Shown here: one piece after another, positions 60,371-64,000 of the stretch
Layout of the letters: each line of letters begins with the position of its first letter
Position numbering within the stretch: position 1 is the stretch's first letter
Assembly (NCBI GenBank): GCA_965652395.1
Contig: CBFGUW010000002.1
Coordinates: 121,184-185,183, forward strand
Source of the DNA: Saccharospirillum sp965652395
GTDB taxonomy: Bacteria; Pseudomonadota; Gammaproteobacteria; Pseudomonadales; Natronospirillaceae
DNA length: 64,000 nt
Reading direction: 5' to 3'
Translations under genes and position numbers: made by a program
Notes under the pieces: generated by a model
Database searches by the model: none
Seen by the model: only the letters and a program-made list of their open reading frames with translations
Told to the model about the DNA's origin: nothing

Positions 60371-61441
60371 TCACTGAATAACCGACGCCGCTTTGATCTG
60401 GGCGATCAGTTCCATACCAGGTTTGAGATCCAGATTGTCACTGGACAACGCCGAAACACGGGCCAACAGTGTCTGCCGCCCCAATTGCAGGCGCACCAGC
60501 CGCTGACCGTCGTCGCTGATCGGACCTATGTCCAGCAACCGAACGGGCAGGCAGTTTAAAATACTGCTCTGTTCGGACCTGACCAGACTCAGGCTGATGT
60601 CCCGCGCCAACAGGCGCAATCGAATGCGCTGACCGTTGTGCACCGCCGCTCTTGGCAACAGAAACCGATGCCCGGCCACCTGAACCTCACTCAAGCGGTA
60701 GGCGTTGCAGGCATTGGCAACCTCCCCGGTAATCACCGAGAAAGGCTCCTCGGCCATGGCGCTGAGCCCGGCCTGACTGCTCAACACCGTCGCCAAGGGC
60801 CCTCGCGCGGTCAACTGTCCGCCGTCCATCAACAATAGGGTGTCCGCCAGTTTGACCACTTCCTCCAAGGCGTGACTGACCAGAATCATGGGGATGGAAA
60901 GGTTCTCATGCAACCGCTCCAGAAACGGCAGAATTTCAGCCTTGCGGGCCCGATCCAATGCGGCCAGGGGTTCGTCCAACAATAACAGCCGGGGGCTTGC
61001 CAGCAGAGCCCGGCCGATGGCGACGCGCTGAGCCTCTCCTCCGGAAAGCCCCGCGACCGAGCGTGGCAACAAGGCTTCGATACCCAGCAATTCGATGACG
61101 TCGGCCCGGCTGATGCGCCGATCTTCCGGTTTGAGTCGCCGGTAGCCGTATAAAAGGTTCTGCTCGACGTTCAAATGCGTGAACAGGCTGGGCTCCTGAA
61201 ACACATAGCCGACTCCGCGCTCGGCGGTGGTACGGTGAACCCCGTCGTCGTCCCAGACCTCCCCATTTATGACAACACGGCCGTCGGTCATGGGTTCCAG
61301 GCCAGCCAACGCCCGGAGCAGACTGGTTTTGCCACAACCGGATGGGCCAAAGACCGCCGTCACACCCCGGCCGGGGGCAACAAAGGACACATCCAGACGG
61401 AAATCACCGCGATGGAGATCGATCCGTACATCCAACGTCAT
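60371..61441 (-). CDS. modC: Molybdate ABC transporter ATP-binding protein ModC
   Basis: ModC powers molybdate import. The 356-residue protein has Walker A FGPSGCGKTS near residue 35, signature LSGGEAQRVAIGRAL, Walker B LLLDEPLAALD and a C-terminal molybdate-binding TOBE-like domain (ARDISLSLVRSEQSSILNCL region). It overlaps modB by 4 bp. E. coli ModC has 352 residues. The periplasmic modA is not adjacent. Confidence 0.95.
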   Translation of the reverse strand: MTLDVRIDLHRGDFRLDVSFVAPGRGVTAVFGPSGCGKTSLLRALAGLEPMTDGRVVINGEVWDDDGVHRTTAERGVGYVFQEPSLFTHLNVEQNLLYGYRRLKPEDRRISRADVIELLGIEALLPRSVAGLSGGEAQRVAIGRALLASPRLLLLDEPLAALDRARKAEILPFLERLHENLSIPMILVSHALEEVVKLADTLLLMDGGQLTARGPLATVLSSQAGLSAMAEEPFSVITGEVANACNAYRLSEVQVAGHRFLLPRAAVHNGQRIRLRLLARDISLSLVRSEQSSILNCLPVRLLDIGPISDDGQRLVRLQLGRQTLLARVSALSSDNLDLKPGMELIAQIKAASVIQ

Positions 61442-62118
61442 GGGCGCACACCTCCAAACCGCCGATTGAGTGCGTACACCGCCAGCAACAAACCAAAGGA
61501 AAGCACCAGAAGCAGTGCCGACAATCCGTGAGCGCGGCCGTAATCCAAGGCTTCAACATGGTCATAAATCGCCATCGAAACGACCTGGGTCCGCCCGGGG
61601 ATGTTGCCGCCAATCATCAGGACAACACCAAATTCGCCCAGTGTATGGGCAAACCCCAGCACAGCGCCGGTCAGGTAGCCCGTTCTGGCTTGGGGCAGAA
61701 TGGCGGTGAAAAACGCGTCGGCCCGCCCAGCCCCCAGAGTCGACGCCACTTCCCAAGGACGCCGTCCGACGGATTCAAAAGACCGTTGCAACGGTTGCAC
61801 CACAAAGGGCAAGGAGTAAAAAACCGAGCCGAAGACCAGTCCGGCAAAGGTAAAACTGAGCGCGGGCAGCCCCATAGCCTCCAATGTACCGCCGACCCAA
61901 CCACTGGGGCTGAGCAGAATAAGAAGGTAAAAACCCAACACCGTGGGGGGCAATACAAGCGGCAGGGCCACCAACGCCTCGACCAACAACTTCGCTCGAG
62001 TGCGACTGTAGGCCAGCCACAACGAAAGTGGCGTCGCCAGCACCAGCAATATCAGTGTGGACAGACCGGCGAGTTTGAGAGTGATCCAAAGGGCGGTCCA
62101 GTCCTGGGCCGAAATCAT
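61438..62118 (-). CDS. modB: Molybdate ABC transporter permease ModB
   Basis: ModB is the membrane pore of the molybdate importer. The 226-residue protein has about five hydrophobic helices, the family opening WTALWITLKLAGLSTLILLV, and the EAA loop EVASTLGAGRADAFFTAILP. The start at 62118 (MISAQDWTAL) fits the family; a longer frame reaches 62193 inside the lysR end. modA would normally precede it. Here lysR does, with its stop 31 bp upstream. Confidence 0.93.
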   Translation of the reverse strand: MISAQDWTALWITLKLAGLSTLILLVLATPLSLWLAYSRTRAKLLVEALVALPLVLPPTVLGFYLLILLSPSGWVGGTLEAMGLPALSFTFAGLVFGSVFYSLPFVVQPLQRSFESVGRRPWEVASTLGAGRADAFFTAILPQARTGYLTGAVLGFAHTLGEFGVVLMIGGNIPGRTQVVSMAIYDHVEALDYGRAHGLSALLLVLSFGLLLAVYALNRRFGGVRP

Positions 62119-62149
62119 GGGTGGTACGTCTCCTGAGGTTGCTCGGTAA

Positions 62150-63061
62150 TCATCGACCGGTTTGCTCCAACCAGGCCGACCATACCGAATCAATGACCGG
62201 TTTTTCCACCAGAGAGCAACGATACAGCCGGATTTCCAACGGCAGACGATACGCCTCCCCCGGGCACACCACCAGGGTTCCCGCCGACAATTCCTGAACG
62301 ACAGTGATGCGGGGTAACCAGGCCACGCCGAACCCGGCCAGTGCCATGCCTTTCAAACCATCGGCGATGGCCATTTCAAATACTGTCTTGAATCTTAGAT
62401 GGACACCCTGGGCCTGCAACATGGAGCGTACGGACCGCTCCAACGAAGCGTCGCTGGTGTAGGCCAACAGCGGAATAGGTCGATGGCGATCTTCGAGATT
62501 GAACAAGGGATCCCCTTGGGGCCCGGGAGCGCAGACGGGCACCAATTCGGTCTGATCCAACCGAATGGAAGGAAAGATATCCGGATCCAACTGCAAGGTG
62601 GCCTGAGGGTCGGCGTAGATCATCATCAAGTCCGACTTGCCCTCACGCAGGGCATGAATGGCTTCGCCAATGTTCATGGCCACCACACGCAGGTTCACGT
62701 CCGGGCTTTCCCGGTAAAAGCGTTTCAGCCAGCGGGGCAGAAAACCCAGACCCAATGAATGAGCCACCACCAATTCGAGAATCTGATTGTGTTTTGGCAC
62801 CAGTCCGCGAATTTGCTCCACCGAACTGCCCAACTGATCGAGCAGTTTGCGGGCGGTAATCAGGAACAGGTGCCCTTCCTCGGTGAGACCAATGGGTGAC
62901 GAGGAGCGATCGATCAGTTGGACGCCGATAATCGCCTCCAGCGCACGAATGCGACGGCTAAAAGCGGGCTGGGTGACGTGACGACGCTCAGCGGAGAGAG
63001 AAAAGCTTCGAGTGCCGGCCAGAACGATAAAATCTTCCAACCATTTAACATCCAGATCCAT
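62150..63061 (-). CDS. LysR-family transcriptional regulator
   Basis: The 303-residue regulator has a winged helix-turn-helix (FSLSAERRHVTQPAFSRRIR) and an effector domain. Its opening MDLDVKWLEDFIVLAGTRSF resembles the HypT-like group. It is divergent from the aspA gene, with a TATGC-N7-GCATA dyad in between, so it probably controls aspA and itself. It is also upstream of modBC on the same strand. The effector is unknown. Confidence 0.87.
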   Translation of the reverse strand: MDLDVKWLEDFIVLAGTRSFSLSAERRHVTQPAFSRRIRALEAIIGVQLIDRSSSPIGLTEEGHLFLITARKLLDQLGSSVEQIRGLVPKHNQILELVVAHSLGLGFLPRWLKRFYRESPDVNLRVVAMNIGEAIHALREGKSDLMMIYADPQATLQLDPDIFPSIRLDQTELVPVCAPGPQGDPLFNLEDRHRPIPLLAYTSDASLERSVRSMLQAQGVHLRFKTVFEMAIADGLKGMALAGFGVAWLPRITVVQELSAGTLVVCPGEAYRLPLEIRLYRCSLVEKPVIDSVWSAWLEQTGR

Positions 63062-63184
63062 TCAGCAACCGCTCCACAGAGGGTGTTTCGGCAGTGGGCA
63101 ACCCAGCAAAAAACGACGCCGTGCGCAAAGCCAGTGCAGGGTGCCGTTGGTATTGCACTTCAGTGGTTCAAAATCGCCCATTCG

Positions 63185-63201
63185 TATGCTTTTTTTGCAT
63201 A
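63185..63201. promoter_or_regulatory. LysR-type dyad between the regulator and aspA
   Basis: TATGC (63185-63189) and GCATA (63197-63201) are perfect inverted repeats around seven T residues. The inner TGC-N7-GCA fits the T-N11-A LysR-site pattern. It lies in the divergent gap between the LysR gene and aspA. Confidence 0.55.
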
Positions 63202-63300
63202 ATGCAGCCTGAAACGGCATTGGTCAAGCGTCGGTCAAGCCTTTAGTCTAACCACCACTACCACAACACCTCACGACAATCCCAACGAGAAAAAAAGAGA

Positions 63301-64000
63301 ATGACCACCGCTGTGTCAGACGTGTCGAATGCAATACCCCTGGAACGAATGGAACAGGACTCCCTTGGTGAACTGCCCCTACCGGCAGACTGCCTTTACG
63401 GCATCCACACCGCACGGGCCGCGCATAACTTTTCACTGACCGGAACGCCCCTGGGCCGCTACCCTGATTTGGTCCGCGCACTGGCTCAGGTGAAACTGGC
63501 CGCCGCCCAGGCCAACCATGAACTCGGGTTGCTGGATGCCACCCGTTTCGACGCCATTCGCCAGGCGGTGCTCACCTTGCTGAAAAACCAGCACCATGAA
63601 GCCTTTATTGTGGATGCCATTCAGGGTGGCGCGGGCACATCGACCAACATGAACGCCAACGAAGTCATCGCCAACCTGGCTTTGCAACAGATGGGTCTGC
63701 GCCCCGGCGACTATGATCGGCTGCACCCACTCAACGACGTCAACCGGTCTCAATCGACCAACGATGTTTACCCGACAGCCGTCAAGCTGGCAGTGTTGAC
63801 CCGAAGCGATGGCCTGTTCGACGACATGCAGAAACTGCATAAGACCCTCAGCGATAAAGCCGATGCCTTCAGCGGCGTGTTAAAGATGGGCCGCACCCAG
63901 TTGCAGGAAGCGGTACCCATGACTCTGGGCCAGGAATTCGGGGCTTTCGCCAGCGCCCTGAAACTGGAACTGGCATCGCTCAGCCAGGCCCGCAAAGGTC
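63301..64000 (+). CDS. aspA: Aspartate ammonia-lyase, partial (cut by window end)
   Basis: Aspartase reversibly deaminates aspartate to fumarate and ammonia. The 233 residues seen include LPLPADCLYGIHTARAAHNF, the family motif GGAGTSTNMNANEVIANLAL, and NRSQSTNDVYPTAVKLAVL, plus GRTQLQEAVPMTLGQEF. The catalytic SS loop (GSSIMPGK) lies beyond the end. A fumarase of class II is unlikely because the Asp-type GIHTARA and AVPMTLG patterns are present. It is divergent from a LysR regulator. Confidence 0.95.
   Translation, partial: MTTAVSDVSNAIPLERMEQDSLGELPLPADCLYGIHTARAAHNFSLTGTPLGRYPDLVRALAQVKLAAAQANHELGLLDATRFDAIRQAVLTLLKNQHHEAFIVDAIQGGAGTSTNMNANEVIANLALQQMGLRPGDYDRLHPLNDVNRSQSTNDVYPTAVKLAVLTRSDGLFDDMQKLHKTLSDKADAFSGVLKMGRTQLQEAVPMTLGQEFGAFASALKLELASLSQARKG

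Overview
The window is a GC-rich stretch of a gammaproteobacterial chromosome. The gene orders truB-rbfA-infB-nusA-rimP-tRNA(fMet), secG-tpiA-glmM-folP-ftsH-rlmE/yhbY, rpsU-yqeY-dnaG-rpoD and lptD-surA-pdxA-rsmA-apaH are all typical of that class. The flgP-flgT pair points to a polar-flagellated, probably marine Oceanospirillales-type bacterium. Genus cannot be fixed from the sequence alone.

Layout. 1-6.6 kb: translation/transcription operon on the minus strand (truB, rbfA, infB, nusA, rimP). 6.6-8.9 kb: initiator tRNA locus with tRNA fragments and many palindromes, a plus-strand MDR oxidoreductase, then tRNA-Leu(GAG). 8.9-15.1 kb: secG, tpiA, glmM, folP, ftsH, rlmE on minus, with yhbY divergent. 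15.5-19.5 kb: branched-chain aminotransferase and glnE. 19.7-23.9 kb: YnjB/C/D-type ABC importer plus a CDP-alcohol phosphatidyltransferase. 24.0-29.0 kb: rpsU, yqeY, dnaG, rpoD. 29.1-34.8 kb: metE/metR divergent pair, an M17 aminopeptidase, djlA. 35.1-41.6 kb: lptD, surA, pdxA, rsmA, apaH. 41.6-43.5 kb: flgP-flgT. 43.8-48.9 kb: two TraF-like outer-membrane barrel proteins flanking an EF-hand lipoprotein. 49.0-51.0 kb: cca and folM. 51.1-55.3 kb: a small accessory island (hipA remnant, RHH/ParE toxin-antitoxin, a 920-residue membrane KAP-family NTPase). 55.3-58 kb: tesB-ubiX-queuosine-tRNA mannosyltransferase homologue. 58.1-60.3 kb: alkB and small unknown genes. 60.4-64.0 kb: modC, modB, a LysR regulator and the start of aspA, cut by the window edge.

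The most unusual structure is a dispersed family of about 110-120-nt hairpin elements (73-194, 1798-1905, 23860-23982, 34838-34960). The core is conserved, but the 27-29-bp outer stem differs in sequence between copies while staying complementary. Every transition-type stem mismatch is a G.U wobble when the copies are read on the same relative strand. This suggests selection on an RNA structure. A second repeat, built on GGGAGACG, forms hairpins between two convergent gene pairs. The initiator-tRNA locus carries truncated tRNA pieces on both sides, one an inverted anticodon-arm copy. Other points worth a second look are the KAP-NTPase island, the barrel/lipoprotein cluster, the bacterial QTMAN homologue, and alkB sharing a CATG start with a divergent gene.
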